From Terebella lapidaria (lineage: Eukaryota > Annelida > Polychaeta > Terebellida > Terebellidae): a stretch of 64,000 nt of DNA. A program made the position numbers and the translations under genes. The notes below the pieces were generated by a model. It saw nothing but the letters and a program-made list of their open reading frames with translations. It had not been told where the DNA came from and searched no databases. The stretch is from positions 18,631,809 to 18,695,808 of the forward strand of contig OX424559.1 of assembly GCA_949152475.1 (NCBI GenBank), written 5' to 3'. Below are positions 51,016-62,024 of this stretch, one piece after another (the first letter of the stretch is position 1; each line of letters begins with the position of its first letter).

Positions 51016-51052
<37 letters not shown>
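51016..51052 (+). repeat. (AG)n microsatellite
   Basis: About 18 uninterrupted AG dinucleotides, present only in copy 2 of the segmental duplication. Confidence 0.95.
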
Positions 51053-51054
<2 letters not shown>

Positions 51055-51439
51055 TGGGGGAGTGGCGGGGCTAAGTTTATTATTTTTAAACTTTGGTATT
51101 TGGTATAAGTTAAAAGGAAATTATGTGCATGCTATATGGACTTGTTAAACAGTGATATAATTATCAATCATATTAATGAGGGATGACGCATTCAGTTTTT
51201 ACATCTTGTCCGTGCACGTTCATGCACAGTGATGTTATGCAACTAGCCATTTTTCAACTCAATCGTTCAATGTAATGGACATACTTGTCTATTATGGTAC
51301 ATCAATTATAACGATAAAAAAACATTAAAACATACGTTTAAAATGCATGGTAGAACTATATGTCACAAGTAGAGAAGTTTTTTTTCACCAGCACCAAGTG
51401 AACGAGTACATTCGTGAATCAATATGTATGTATGTATAA

Positions 51440-52774
51440 CAATATGCACCTCAACCAAAGAAACTATTTTTGAAAAAGTAGATATATATTTAATGCTGCA
51501 TGACGATTTGAGATATTTCAACAATGAATATACATTTTCAGCCCAGTTATGTCACAATACAGCATTGTCAATAATAACAGAGGACACCTCGCGAATATAT
51601 TAACACACACACACAATAATGGAGGACAACAAAAAGTTAAGATTTGTATGAATTGGAAAATTACCTGTGATGTTGGAACTCTACCTCTACTTCCATTATG
51701 TAACTCATGAAAAATAATTAAACAAATATGTACAATATTTTTTAGGAAGTACACTCTGACAGCATTACCTGATCCTGCAGAAAATAATACATATCAGTGT
51801 CATGACCCAAACATTCGGAATCACGAAGATAGCAAGGCAAACCGACTTTTTTAAATCCTAGTTTTGGCCTCTGTGTGATCTGTGAAAAGAGGCATATTAC
51901 TTCTGGAATATAAATATAATATGTTGGAAATTATTGAATACTTAGAATACCTGAAATTTATCAATAGGGTAATTAAAACTGTATATTTACTTATCAATGA
52001 TTATAGATGGTATTTAATAATGTTAGTATCCGAGTTGTTTCCACACTCACGCTAATGTTGAGTTTTGCAAATATGCTGCGAATGATGTCTGATGGATTAA
52101 TAATGATTAATTTTGTCGTGACAATCGATGTAAAATGCCCATATAGTGTATATCATGAACCACCCCTCAGCCTCCGTACTGAGCCGATTCATAAATGAAG
52201 TGATAGGATTTCTACATGTTTGATTATTTTCATTTAAAGATGTTTCAGGATAATTATATGTGAATATAAATTTATATAATAGTGTGCTATCTCTACATGG
52301 TATCGTTTTCATAGCCTTGCCTTCTGTTACCGTGAAAACAAACAAGAATCCTGGCGATATAACAAATGGCTGTGTTTCCATTTTCTCTACCACACAGCCA
52401 TTTTTCGAATTTTTGATGAAATATAAACCCAATACGTTTTACTTGAGTACTTGTAGTATTATTTATCTGTGATGAAGTGAATCGCGTGGGTTTTCATAGT
52501 GTTTACAGCATGTCAATATCTTGATTAGTTATGAAAATATTGATGATTTAGTGTAAATTGGTTGTAGTTCCGACCCATAGTAATCAGTGCTTGTGAAGTC
52601 ACAGGGTTATTGGCAGGTTAGTTTTCAATTAACTGAGCAGTTAATTAAGCTTCTAATTTTCAACCGGTGACAATATGTATGTGCTAGTTTAGCGTGTAGG
52701 TACATTTCCGTTCATATATAACGTTAAATACAATCAGTTGATAACCAGCTATACATTTATTGGTTGTCAAAGTT
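51440..52774. other. AT-rich noncoding interval
   Basis: Nothing was recognised. ORFs at 52097-52432 (minus, 111 codons) and 52007-52198 (plus) overlap each other and show no domain. Confidence 0.4.
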
Positions 52775-52839
52775 ATGGTTACGCAGCGTAGCCATCAGTA
52801 CAGAGGCAGGGGTGTGGTATGGTTACGCAGCGTAACCAT
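52775..52839. repeat. Two copies of a near-perfect palindrome
   Basis: ATGGTTACGCAGCGTAGCCAT (52775-52795) and ATGGTTACGCAGCGTAACCAT (52819-52839) each fold on themselves; the second is perfect except for its central base. They are 23 bp apart in the same orientation and could be a paired protein-binding site or the remains of a small foldback. Confidence 0.65.
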
Positions 52840-52920
52840 GAGTAGTGGAAAGGTTAACGTTAGCATTCACTTTTGACATTCATGATGGACAATTACCAGC
52901 CACACATAAATGAGTTACGA

Positions 52921-52942
52921 CCCCCCCCCCCCCCCCCCCCCC
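52921..52942 (+). repeat. Poly-C tract (22 bases)
   Basis: A pure run of 22 C, one of several long C/G homopolymers scattered through the window. Confidence 0.95.
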
Positions 52943-53022
52943 TCGTACAATTGTCTCACAGAGCAGCTGTATTTCAAAAAATAAAGGCCAATCAAAACTA
53001 ATTTAGCTACAATACCATTCAG

Positions 53023-53113
53023 TAAGGCACAGCACGAACAAAGTAACTTTATACATAACCACTAGTGCTGGTAAGGAAAATGGAAACAAACTTTTGAAGT
53101 TGAGCGTGTGGGT
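53023..53113 (+). repeat. Dispersed repeat related to 49909-50001
   Basis: Contains AAAGTAACTTTATACATAAC and a GGAAAATGGAAACAAACTT stretch shared with the 49.9-kb copy. It lies immediately left of the dimeric tandem repeat. Confidence 0.6.
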
Positions 53114-53244
53114 GGTATCGCGTGCAGTCTACTGACTGCATGTAAGCAGCCACGAATCTACACTGCACCAGCCGTGTGTCATCCCAGCTTGGTCACTTTA
53201 TCGATCGTACGACCCAGGCTTATGTAACGTCTTTCACCGACTTC

Positions 53245-54410
53245 TGATTAGCTCAATTCCAAGCAAACTGGTATGTCTAGTGGGAAAGCGAAGATACTGA
53301 ATGTCATCAACTGTCAAGTTGCTGTTCAGAGATTAAACAATTATTCCACATTTTAGGCCTTAACGTTCTGTTGCATATCTTAATTGACATCACTTTACTA
53401 CCACCAGTGTGTGACTGTTTGTGTTTGTGGGTGCTGCCACCTGATGAGTGATATAGGAAAGTTGGAACACTACTCTAATATTTAATACTACCACTTTTAT
53501 ATATTGCTCAAGTCTAAGCAAAATGGTATGTCCAGACGGAAAGTGAAAAAAACTGAAAATCCTGAACTGTCCATGTTAACGTTTCTGTTCAGAATATTAA
53601 AAAATTACTCCAAAAATTAGCAAGAAACATTATCTCATTCCATTATCACCGGCGTGAGACTGTTTGGGTGTGTGAGTGCTGCCACCTGATGGGTCATTTA
53701 GGAAAGTTGGAATACTACTTCAATATTGGAATACTACCATTTTTATAGTTTGCTCAATTCTAAATAGAACGGTATGTCTAATAGAAAAGTGAAGATACTG
53801 AATATTATGAAATATTAATTTTTTGCTAAAAGTGTTGAAAATTTACTTCCACATTTTAGCCCTAAACATTTCTGCAACATAACTTAATTGATCTCACCTC
53901 ACTGCCTCCAGCATGTGACTGTTTGAGTATGTGGGTGCTGCCACCTGATGGATGTTCTAGGAAAATTGGAAGAATACTCTAATATTGAATATTACTACTA
54001 TTATATTTTGCTCAATTCCAAGCAAAATGGTATGTCAAATGGGAAAGTGAAGACACTGAATATCCTGAACGGTAATTTTTGAAGTTTCTGTTCCATTTTT
54101 AAAAAGTTACTTCAAAAATTAACAAGAAAGATGATTTGACTTCATTATCACCAGCGTTTGACTGTTTGGGTGTGTAGGTGCTGCCACCTGATGGGCAATT
54201 TAGGAAAGTTGGAATACTACTCCAATATGGAAAACAACTACTTTAATATTTTGCTCAATTCTAAACAAAATGGTAGGTCTAATGAAGAAGTGAAGATACT
54301 GAATATAATGAACTGTCAATTTATTGTTCAAGGTGTAAAAAATTAACTTCACATTTTAGCCCTAAATATTTCTGTCACCTGAAGAATGATTCAGGAAAGT
54401 AGGACAATTA
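53245..54410 (+). repeat. Dimeric tandem repeat, ~245-bp monomers in ~503-bp AB dimers
   Basis: The core TGCTGCCACCTGATG recurs at about 53432, 53677, 53936 and 54179, with spacings of 245, 259 and 243 bp. A partial unit on the left starts near 53245. Each monomer also has a GGAAAGTTGGAA(C/T)ACTACT-type stretch, a TTTTGCTCAATTC stretch and a GAAGATACTGAAT stretch. Alternate monomers are the more alike. Units 1 and 3 share a CACATTTTAG...CTTAATTGA...TCAC segment, and units 2 and 4 share AAAATTA(G/A)CAAGAAA...ATTATCACC. The array is therefore an A-B-A-B higher-order repeat. Short ORFs over it (54158-54346) are not conserved. Confidence 0.85.
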
Positions 54411-55239
54411 TCCAGATAACCATGACACCTCGTGCCTTGGTTAATACTTTGTTATCATTCATGACATAACTTTGAGGTGACCATCGTTCTCTGATACTTC
54501 TATAGATGACGCCAATTCCTATCATTTGATATTTATATTGTCTACAAGTCATGATCCTGGGACCTTTTGTGAATGTCAGTCATCCACTTCCATGTAATTG
54601 AGACTTTACAAACTTTCATTCAATATTTTAATATGCAACATTGCAAAGGCAGCTTCTTTTATAATGTTGTAATATATCATACATGCACATGTGAATGTTT
54701 TGAATATTACATTTAATTCGGAATGAACATCCAAAAATTCGGTGTTTAAAAAAATATCAGGTGTTATGAGATCAAGCCTTTACGCCATATTTGCCACTAT
54801 TAACACTTTAGATCCAATATAGATCCAATCTATTTGGATTGAAAAAAAATATCTAATGTAAGTGCAATCACATGTCTACTAGTGTTGGGAAGTGACTGGA
54901 CATACATGGCTGTGTCAGGTTTTTTGTATCAGAATTTGATAACGTAGTGCTAATTCATTGTCACCTGTTTATCAATGGTCTGTGGAAAACACTCTGACCA
55001 AACTATTTGCATTGATATTCTATAAACTTTATTTATTTCCCAAGAATTGATGAACAAGCATTGAATCTTAAGACTGTTGATTCGGATCTTGGCCTAAGGG
55101 TGGTCACTAAAACTGGAAGAAACCAGAGAACCTGGCGAAAGCCAAACGTGCCCGATTTTGTGACCACATACCACCTCACATACTTTCAAGACTTAGGAGG
55201 GGAGGGGGTGTCAATCTCGTGCTTTATCCAACCGCACTG
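54411..55239. other. Noncoding interval
   Basis: No gene was recognised. A 60-codon plus frame at 55061-55243 (start ...DSDLGLRVVTKTGRNQRTW) has a locally protein-like composition but no recognisable domain. It might be a transposon remnant. Confidence 0.4.
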
Positions 55240-55719
55240 GTGAGGAGTCAGCCCAAGCGACGCGGAGCGCGTCCAAGATGGCCCACATTGATGCTCGGGA
55301 CGAAAACAAACAAATCATGATTATGACCGATTTACGGGCTGACACACCAACTGTTAGTATAATTGTATTATGCTAATGCATGAGAGGTCCCAAATTACAT
55401 ACGATAACTCAACTAGATACCCCGATATATTGCTCAAAACCCCCTCCGAACATCGCTAATCTTTCCTGGTAAAATTTGTGGTCGGTGACAGCCAAGGCTA
55501 AGGTCAATGTTTGGAGGGGATTTTCAACAATATTTCGGGGTATTTAAGTGCGTTGTCATACATAATTTGGGTCCTCTCGTGTATTTGACTGAATACAAAA
55601 AGACAATTTGGTGTTGTCAACCCAGATGACTGTCATAATCGTGATTTGTTTGTTTTCGTCCCGAGCATCAATGTGGGCCATCTTGGACGCGCTCCGCGTC
55701 GCTTGGGCTGGTGAGGAGT
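55240..55719. mobile_element. Foldback DNA transposon with 9-bp target duplication (MULE-like)
   Basis: The element runs 55249-55710 (462 bp). Its ends are CAGCCCAAGCGACGCGG and the exact complement CCGCGTCGCTTGGGCTG. Matching continues for about 79 bp with one mismatch, through GATGGCCCACATTGATGCTC. Beyond that a weaker inverted match covers almost the whole element (for example GAGAGGTCCCAAATTACAT in one arm and its diverged complement in the other). The identical 9-mer GTGAGGAGT flanks it at 55240-55248 and 55711-55719. Long inverted repeats with a 9-bp duplication are typical of Mutator-like non-autonomous elements. No transposase is encoded. The family name is inferred from the duplication length only. 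Confidence 0.88.
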
Positions 55720-57417
55720 TAGCTCATATATGGATAATTTAACCGGGCAATTATGACATTCTACTAGTAGATAACACATCACAATTGGGCACAGAACGTG
55801 ATGAACCACTTACACATATAATATTTAACATACCAAACACGGCATATCTCTCTCATACGGGTCTGGGAGTGGGAGGGGGAGTGTACGTTGAGCTAGTCTA
55901 AGTATTGGCTGTCGGCCTCTCAGTGGCTGGCTTCTCTATCGATCAGTTCACCCTGGCTGGGCGCCTCGCTGTGGTGATTTCATGACTTGGCGCGGCAGTT
56001 TGTCCTGGTCAATATTCCACTTGCCATGATATGCTTGTAGATTATCTATGCATGGTTTGAATATGTCAACCTTTTGACAGCAGTCTAAACGTTATAGACA
56101 TCGCCATGAATCATACTCTCAACCTAACAACCAATTGCTCAACGAAACATCTCAAATCTCACTCAAACTTTGTGTTACCGAGATCATGAAAAGTTTGAGT
56201 AGCCTATTTGATCAACCTCACATAGAGGACACTTCATTACGTCACTTGGAAACTATTGCCATGTACGAGTGACTGTGTGCATATGCTTATTAGTGTGAAT
56301 GGTAGATGTTGAAAAATAGTTAATACCACACGGCCTTGTAATAATTCAGGCATGCTTTCACTCATGATCGTGGAGACACCTATGGAGCAGTGTCATTGAC
56401 AAAATTAGGCTACATACTTAGTGTTTTAATAATTGCTCACCGATATTGGCATAAAGTGAGCCCACAGTGACCCTTCAGAGCCACGTTCATTTCCGCTATC
56501 ACATCCTGTCACTTTTTCGAAATATCTCTCATGTCGAGAGCTTTAATTTACACTGCCACCTGACGATTGGAAATGAACTGGCGTCGCCCACTGTTTTTTG
56601 CTAATAAACACTGTGAGTAACATCAGACTAGCGTAGACCTACTATTGCTGAAGCTGCGTCCATGGAGTCAGGAGACCAGAGCTGATCTACACGATCCGCA
56701 CTCACTCTCAGGGGAGTCATCGCCCCTGCGTAGCACCAGGGGAGCTGTGTTAGGCAAGGGAATTCAGGCTGATCGGATTCTGTTGCTAGACAGGGGTATG
56801 TATGTGGACATGGGTTGGGGCTAAACAGAGTTATAAATATGTATGCTTGTGTATATATGTATCACTGTACCACTGTACTATTGATATCTTCAAAAAAAAG
56901 TATACTTGTAATTTTCTCTCCTGTTTACCTCAAATGTTATAACTAGAAACTGCAGTCTCGCCGATGCAGTCACGTTGTTTGAATCTCATCCACAAAACGG
57001 ATTGATAAATATCATCTATTTGTGTCCATGTTGATTACATACTTAAATAAAACCTGCCAGGAACGATTGAGTAACACTCGTGATACCATATTGCGAAACA
57101 GTGTTTTTCATTGAGCACTGGACTGCCTCCCAGAACTGTAGGAGCTTACTGTATTTTAGTAACTTTTGGTTAAAACTCGCGGACATTTTCTTCGTGTAAT
57201 TGAGGTGTGTGTTCATGTTTCCTAAATGAGGACTTCCTACCTATTTTTTGTTCACTAGGTTATAATTAAGCCTGCCATTATGTCCTAATACTTGTACATT
57301 TTATATTGAAACGTTTATGTTCTGTTGTACATTCATACACTGTGCCCAAAGTGCTTTGTGTAGGCATCTGCTCAAGTTTCATTTTATTTCTTTTATTTCC
57401 AACTCGCTTTACTTAGG
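55720..57417. other. Noncoding interval
   Basis: No gene, splice-bounded exon or clear repeat was recognised, although 56640-56780 is locally richer in G+C. Confidence 0.4.
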
Positions 57418-57760
57418 TTATACTTCAACGTTTCATTATCCGTGTTTTGTTCATGTTACAATTATAGCGTGTGTCATACTGGTTTGTATCATCGTGTTAC
57501 TGGAATCTATTGTCCATTGAGTGGCGGCGCTATGGTAAAGTTTTTTCTTTCAAAAAATTTTATCATGCAAGTGTTTGATGGGTTGTAGTTAAACCTTTCG
57601 TTAATTTAAAATATCTCTATTTTGTTCATGTTGCAAGCCATAGTATGTGTCATATGTATCATCATGTTACTAGAATCTAATGTCCTTTGAATTGTTGCGC
57701 TATGCTTAGACGTTTGAAAGGGTTTTTTCCCCAGAATTTATCACCGTGCCAGTAGACTGT
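57418..57760 (+). repeat. Tandem duplication, period about 176 bp
   Basis: The word TTTTGTTCATGTT occurs at about 57444 and 57620. Around it both copies share GTGTCATA, TGTATCATC(G/A)TGTTACT(G/A)GAATCTA(T/A)TGTCC and GCGCTATG. The copies differ by many substitutions and small gaps. A short fragment near 57255 (AAGCCTGCCATTATGTCC) may be a third, partial copy. Confidence 0.7.
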
Positions 57761-57901
57761 ATTTGTGCCATCAGGATTATTCCATGAACAATTTAACTGT
57801 TGAAAATTCATCACCCTGCTTCCATTGTGACATATGACACTGCCTTCAACAAAATGCCGACATCAACTGCTATAAAAACGACAAGATGAATTCAATGCAA
57901 A

Positions 57902-57907
57902 TTTATT
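57902..57907 (-). terminator. Candidate poly(A) signal AATAAA
   Basis: On the minus strand GAATAAATTTG provides a canonical signal about 1.6 kb downstream of the beta-propeller gene's stop codon. The sequence between is AT-rich and stop-rich, as a long 3' UTR would be. Another AATAAA-like cluster lies near 57965-57980 on the same strand. Which one is used cannot be judged from sequence alone. Confidence 0.35.
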
Positions 57908-59510
57908 CAAACAATCATCAAATGTAACCAGGTGTACAAATAAAAGCACAACTTCAATAACATGCTATTTATTTTTATTCACTGGACACACGCCTCATTG
58001 AACTCATAACAAACCAACGACTAGAATCTATATATTAATTTACAGTTTATATACAGCACCTGAGCATGTATTTATCTGCCCTGCTACTTGTGGTAAATAC
58101 AATTGTCAGACCCTTTACTGAGTTGCAATACATTCGGCGCACTGAATTGTCTCTGCAATCCATATATACATGTTTGTACATATTCCCAGATACATTGTTG
58201 TGTGATACCTACATATTTCAATGTAGATATACATCATGATACATTATGATGTGAGGTATCAGATCTTCATGTGCATACAGACCACGATACGTTATGATTT
58301 GACACCTATCCAAGCAACCACACATTGTTGCTAAGCACCACCATTGTGTCAATGCACATTTTGCTATCGTTGTAATTTGCAACGAGTTTGGACAAATTAA
58401 TATATCACAATTATTCACAAGCTTTGATGACGTTTTCATCAGGTATACTGCTCTCTACAACAAACGTTATGCATTTACCAGTATCAAAGTTGATAAAAAA
58501 TAGTTCCTATTTTCTCTAGGATCGCTTGCCATACAGTAGTCATTCACCAAGTGTATACAGTCGTTTGTGTCGCAAACATGGCTACAACAATATCAATATT
58601 TCCAGTCACTAACACACTCTCAATGTCAGCAGGAATATGTACAGAAAACATACCAAATACACCAGGCAGATCATGAGAAGAGATTATGTACATGTACATT
58701 TATATACATAATTGTTTGACTAGATGTTTCCACATATCTTATGAGTCTAACTCCCTGTATTTCACAAACACAGAAACACGATCTCGGATACATGGTGATA
58801 TGTCCCTGGCTGAGTGTCATTACATAGAGATCAATATAGCAATGTATTGAAACAGTTCCGTCTGATTCCGGGAAATTATCCGTCACTATTGCACAAAGTT
58901 TGCTTATCAAAGCAGCTCCGATCAAGCGTTAACTGTCCCAAACTTGTCATATATTCACAGTGTAAGCATATTTCCATAGTCCCTGAGACGATGATACACA
59001 TCAGAATGTTGCAGGGTTCCAAGGCTGATCTCTGTGAAGGGCGTCTCGTGGGATGGTCGAGTGGGGCTCCAACTATTGAAAAGTACGACGTTATAAAATG
59101 TTTACCACATAATACATTATTACCACATGAGAATCATATTTTGCAAACTATATCAATGTCCCATCACCTAAGCGTAAAGTCAGTATTTATCATGTTTACA
59201 TTCAATAGCACGTACCGTCAGATGTTGTTCCGTAGCCGGCAGGAAGTCGTGGCAGTGACGTCATGATTCTGATAAATAGACACAATACAGAAGTCAGTTA
59301 CTGGTATTGACAGCAAACATCGAACTTAGCACGATAAAGTCTCTAATTTCAATATTTCATACAACTACAATAACTACACAACTATCTTCAAACACATGAC
59401 ACATGTACAGGATTTGTCAGTAATCAATTCTTTATACATGTACGTGTGAATAAATGTTTTGTTTATGTTCTGATGTCATAAATACACTTGATTATAGTGT
59501 ATACTCACAG

Positions 59511-59936
59511 TTAGAACAGGGCGGATACATCATACATCACAATCCCGCCGCCCTCTGTAGCCACCCCCAGGTATCTATCCTCATGGAGACGTGTATTCCA
59601 GACCGGCCCAGGCGCCTTGATCACTCTTGTCGTGTGTCCGAGGGACGTGTTGTGGAGGTGTATGTCCCTCCCGTCCCCCAGAAACATCAGCCGGCCGGAG
59701 CTGTCCACACACAGGGCGAGAGGATGAATACCACTTGACAGGGAGATGTCCCTGATGTGCTGACCCTGGTCACTCAGCTCCCGGACACAGTCTGGATCAC
59801 ACACAAGGATGGCGTCTGTCCGGGGGTTGACTGACAGACGGTCACCCTCCCTGAGATGTGTGACGCTCGAGTCCAGGCGCCACAACACCCGGCCGTCAGT
59901 GGGGGACACTCGGGCCACATCAAGGGGGTGGTCACG
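59511..59936 (-). CDS. Beta-propeller (NHL/TRIM-like) protein, last coding exon
   Basis: This exon encodes 141 residues and then TAA (59513-59511). It starts after a minus-strand acceptor CCCCACAG at 59938-59937 and opens in phase 0 with RDHPLDVARV. Repeated short beta-strand-like stretches end in D-x-x-G-R turns. Examples are VSPTDGRVLWRLD, LSVNPRTDAILVCD, LALCVDSSGRLMFLGDG and LGVATEGGGIVMYDV, the pattern of NHL or WD-like propeller blades. Joined to the exon at 60720-61091 it continues smoothly (VIVLLG then RDHPLD). Many lophotrochozoan TRIM-type proteins end in such propellers, which bind protein or RNA partners while N-terminal RING/B-box domains act in ubiquitination. Those N-terminal parts are not in the window, so this assignment rests on the propeller alone. 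G+C is high relative to the introns. A good donor-like CT|GTGAGTAT lies just after the stop, which could mean a spliced 3' UTR. Confidence 0.7.
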   Translation of the reverse strand, partial: RDHPLDVARVSPTDGRVLWRLDSSVTHLREGDRLSVNPRTDAILVCDPDCVRELSDQGQHIRDISLSSGIHPLALCVDSSGRLMFLGDGRDIHLHNTSLGHTTRVIKAPGPVWNTRLHEDRYLGVATEGGGIVMYDVSALF

Positions 59937-60719
59937 CTGTGGGGTTTGTAAAGTGATTGTGTGTAATTATCATAGGAATATGATACTATACATGGTCATG
60001 TACTCACAGATAATGTTAAAACGGGGTCCTGAGAATTATCTACAAGATACATCATTCATAAATACTACTGCGGGATACATTTTATATTTACATGCTGGTT
60101 AATATTGTAATGATTGAGAAAATGGCCGGACAAAACACAACCCAATGTCCTGTTACAATGAAGATGGTGTATTATTTAATCCTGTGTGAACAGATTTCTT
60201 GTATGTGATTGAGCAGGTAGACTGCATGAAGGCGCCAGTCATTGTTTGTTTACTTGTCAATGTCAAATGTAAACAACAACAAGGGTGTGAGGAGTTGGTT
60301 GCTAGGCAACAGTTACTTGTGGAATGTTGTTGTGTCTCTATTTGTCATAACAAAATACAGCTGCGTGTTTTTGGGAGAATAAAGTTTAGTTCATAGCAAG
60401 AAATATTTCATGTAAATCTGATTTATGCCCAACAGTCAATATGTATGATTCAACATTACATTTCCGATAAAATATACTGAGAAAGTGAAACAGTGAAATG
60501 AACGGGCTGCTTTATGTTTTATAAATAAATCTAGAAATACTAATTTATACCGGAAACACCCACCTTGAATGTGTAATCGTGTTCAATAAGTATATTTAAC
60601 AGATTGCATTAAAATATTTATAAAATATTACACTATGACATCACATTATCCTGCAGAGTTTACTATCTACAAAATCCAATACTATCTCACATGTCACATC
60701 ATATAATTTCCACACACAC
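59937..60719 (-). other. Intron of the beta-propeller gene
   Basis: A phase-0 GT-AG intron of 783 bp, AT-rich against the GC-rich exons on both sides. It contains the X-box-like motif at 60298-60310. Confidence 0.65.
60298..60310. promoter_or_regulatory. X-box-like motif (RFX family site), intronic
   Basis: GTTGCTAGGCAAC matches the imperfect palindrome bound by RFX factors (GTTGCC-type half sites with a short spacer). It lies within the intron between the two propeller exons. A single 13-bp match may be chance, and no promoter evidence accompanies it. Confidence 0.3.
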
Positions 60720-61091
60720 CCCTAACAGAACGATGACGTCATCATCCCGCGTCCAGCTGACTGACCAGACTTGTGAGTCTGTATCCCAGGTGCTGACCCT
60801 CGCCAGCCTCCCGGGCCGCACCTCGTACACCCCGCACCTGTGGGAGCCCGAGACTCTGTCCCAGCCAGCAATGACGACACGGCGGCCGTCTCTGGTGCTG
60901 GCTGTACAGACAGGGAGACTCACCCCCGGGCTGTCCACAGAGACGGACAGCGGCTCGCCGTCTGTGGACACCACACAGATGCGGGAGTCAGTGTAGGAGA
61001 TGTAGAGGATGGCGAGGGTCCCGTCCACAGCAATGCAGCACAAGTCCGAGATGTCCTCGCCTTTCTCCAGGTGCCAGAGCTCCTTCACACC
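60720..61091 (-). CDS. Beta-propeller (NHL/TRIM-like) protein, internal exon
   Basis: This is a 372-nt exon (124 codons) with both introns in phase 0. The acceptor CCTGACAG lies just above 61091 and the donor GTGTGTGTGG starts at 60719. The frame opens GVKELWHLEKGEDISDLCC. It shows successive blade-like units: LCCIAVDGTLAILYISY, RICVVSTDGEPLSV, TASTRDGRRVVIAGWD, CGVYEVRPG and VWSVSWTRDDDVIVLLG. The frame has no in-frame ATG near its start and enters directly from an acceptor, so it is an internal exon. Earlier exons must lie beyond 61091 on the minus strand, possibly outside the window. An overlapping plus-strand ORF (60691-60996) is its shadow. The next exon is 59511-59936, across a 783-bp intron. 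Confidence 0.7.
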
Positions 61092-61762
61092 CTGTCAGGA
61101 CAAAATACTGGCATTTAGATATTTTGTATAATTGACTAAATATGACAAGTCATGTGATATATATTGAGATATCAGATATACAACAACACAAGTAACATTT
61201 GAGATGAATTATTATGCATACTGCTATAGCTGAGTCAACAAAACACAACAACAAATAATAACGAAAAAAACTGCAATCATTGCAACATTGCTATGCTTCC
61301 AGCAGATACATATTTTATTACAGTCAGATGTTTAGTTCACAGCACAACATGACAAAATTGTATATGAACGCTCACTACGATGCATGTTTGCTAGAAATAA
61401 ATGTTTGTGATTTACAACACCTCTATGTACATAACACGTGGACATGGTGTAACCCTTTGCCGGCTGGAGTTGTATTTTCTTTGCGTTTTTTAGGCCCATG
61501 TATAAGTCATTGAAATGTTCATATCTTCGTCAATATTTGTTACACTTCCAATTGTGATATATCACCAGAAAGAGGAGGGCATTTTGATTCACATACAGCA
61601 ATCATCTGCATTCAACGTTAAATAATTAGTTTTGTATAAAATGCCAATCCCACTGATACCTAAGAATTCTCAAATTAATTAAGATTCTATTAAAATAACT
61701 TCTAACAATCGTCAATACAAGGAAATAATTGAACAAATGACTTTAATTACAACAATAAATAG
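61092..61762 (-). other. Intron or intergenic DNA upstream of the propeller exon
   Basis: AT-rich with no recognised feature. If the exon at 61763-62024 belongs to a separate transcript this is intergenic; otherwise it is part of a larger intron. Confidence 0.4.
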
Positions 61763-62024
61763 TTAGTGATTGTTGGCTAGAATTGGTGGCTGTTTGAAGA
61801 CGCTGTCTCGGGGATGTAGGTGTTGACGCGTGTTGAGTTGAGGGAATGAGCTCAGTGCCACAGGCAACAGGACCATTAGTGGCAAGGCCTCGGGAGCACT
61901 CGACGACGTGTCTTCCTTGTAGCCGGCGTTAGCTTGTAGTGCATCTTTGGGGCTGTATTCACGGTGCACGCCCTGTTTGTTGATACTGTCGGCGGGGAAG
62001 TCTGCTGTGGTGGCGAGGGAAGTC
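61763..62024 (-). CDS. Possible terminal coding exon, unknown protein
   Basis: After a minus-strand acceptor CTGCCATAG the sequence is open for 86 codons from 62023 to the TAA at 61765-61763, entered in phase 2. The predicted peptide is hydrophilic with one hydrophobic stretch, ALPLMVLLPVALS, near its middle, and ends QPPILANNH. The segment is clearly richer in G+C than its surroundings, as the two propeller exons are. An ATTAAA poly(A)-signal variant (minus strand, about 61749-61744) follows the stop. No domain was recognised. It might be an alternative last exon of the same gene, the end of a neighbouring gene, or a chance open frame. The second frame (61876-62073) is also open over part of it. 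Confidence 0.35.

Larger units (their letters stand above)
50050..51430 (+). repeat. Diverged segmental duplication, copy 2
   Basis: Partner of 44170-45750. It keeps the order of the shared stretches but lacks the SINE, and it has its own (GA)n tract at 51016-51052 and its own hairpin at 50169-50201. Divergence is high enough that the duplication is old, unlike the recent copies in the satellite. Confidence 0.85.

Noticed and set aside
60298..60310. Promoter at the intronic X-box-like motif
   Set aside because: One 13-bp match without any other promoter element; kept only as a low-confidence site.
60691..61118. Plus-strand ORFs over the propeller exons
   Set aside because: They are shadows of the minus-strand exons, which have matching splice sites, a continuous propeller-like protein across the intron and the expected phase.
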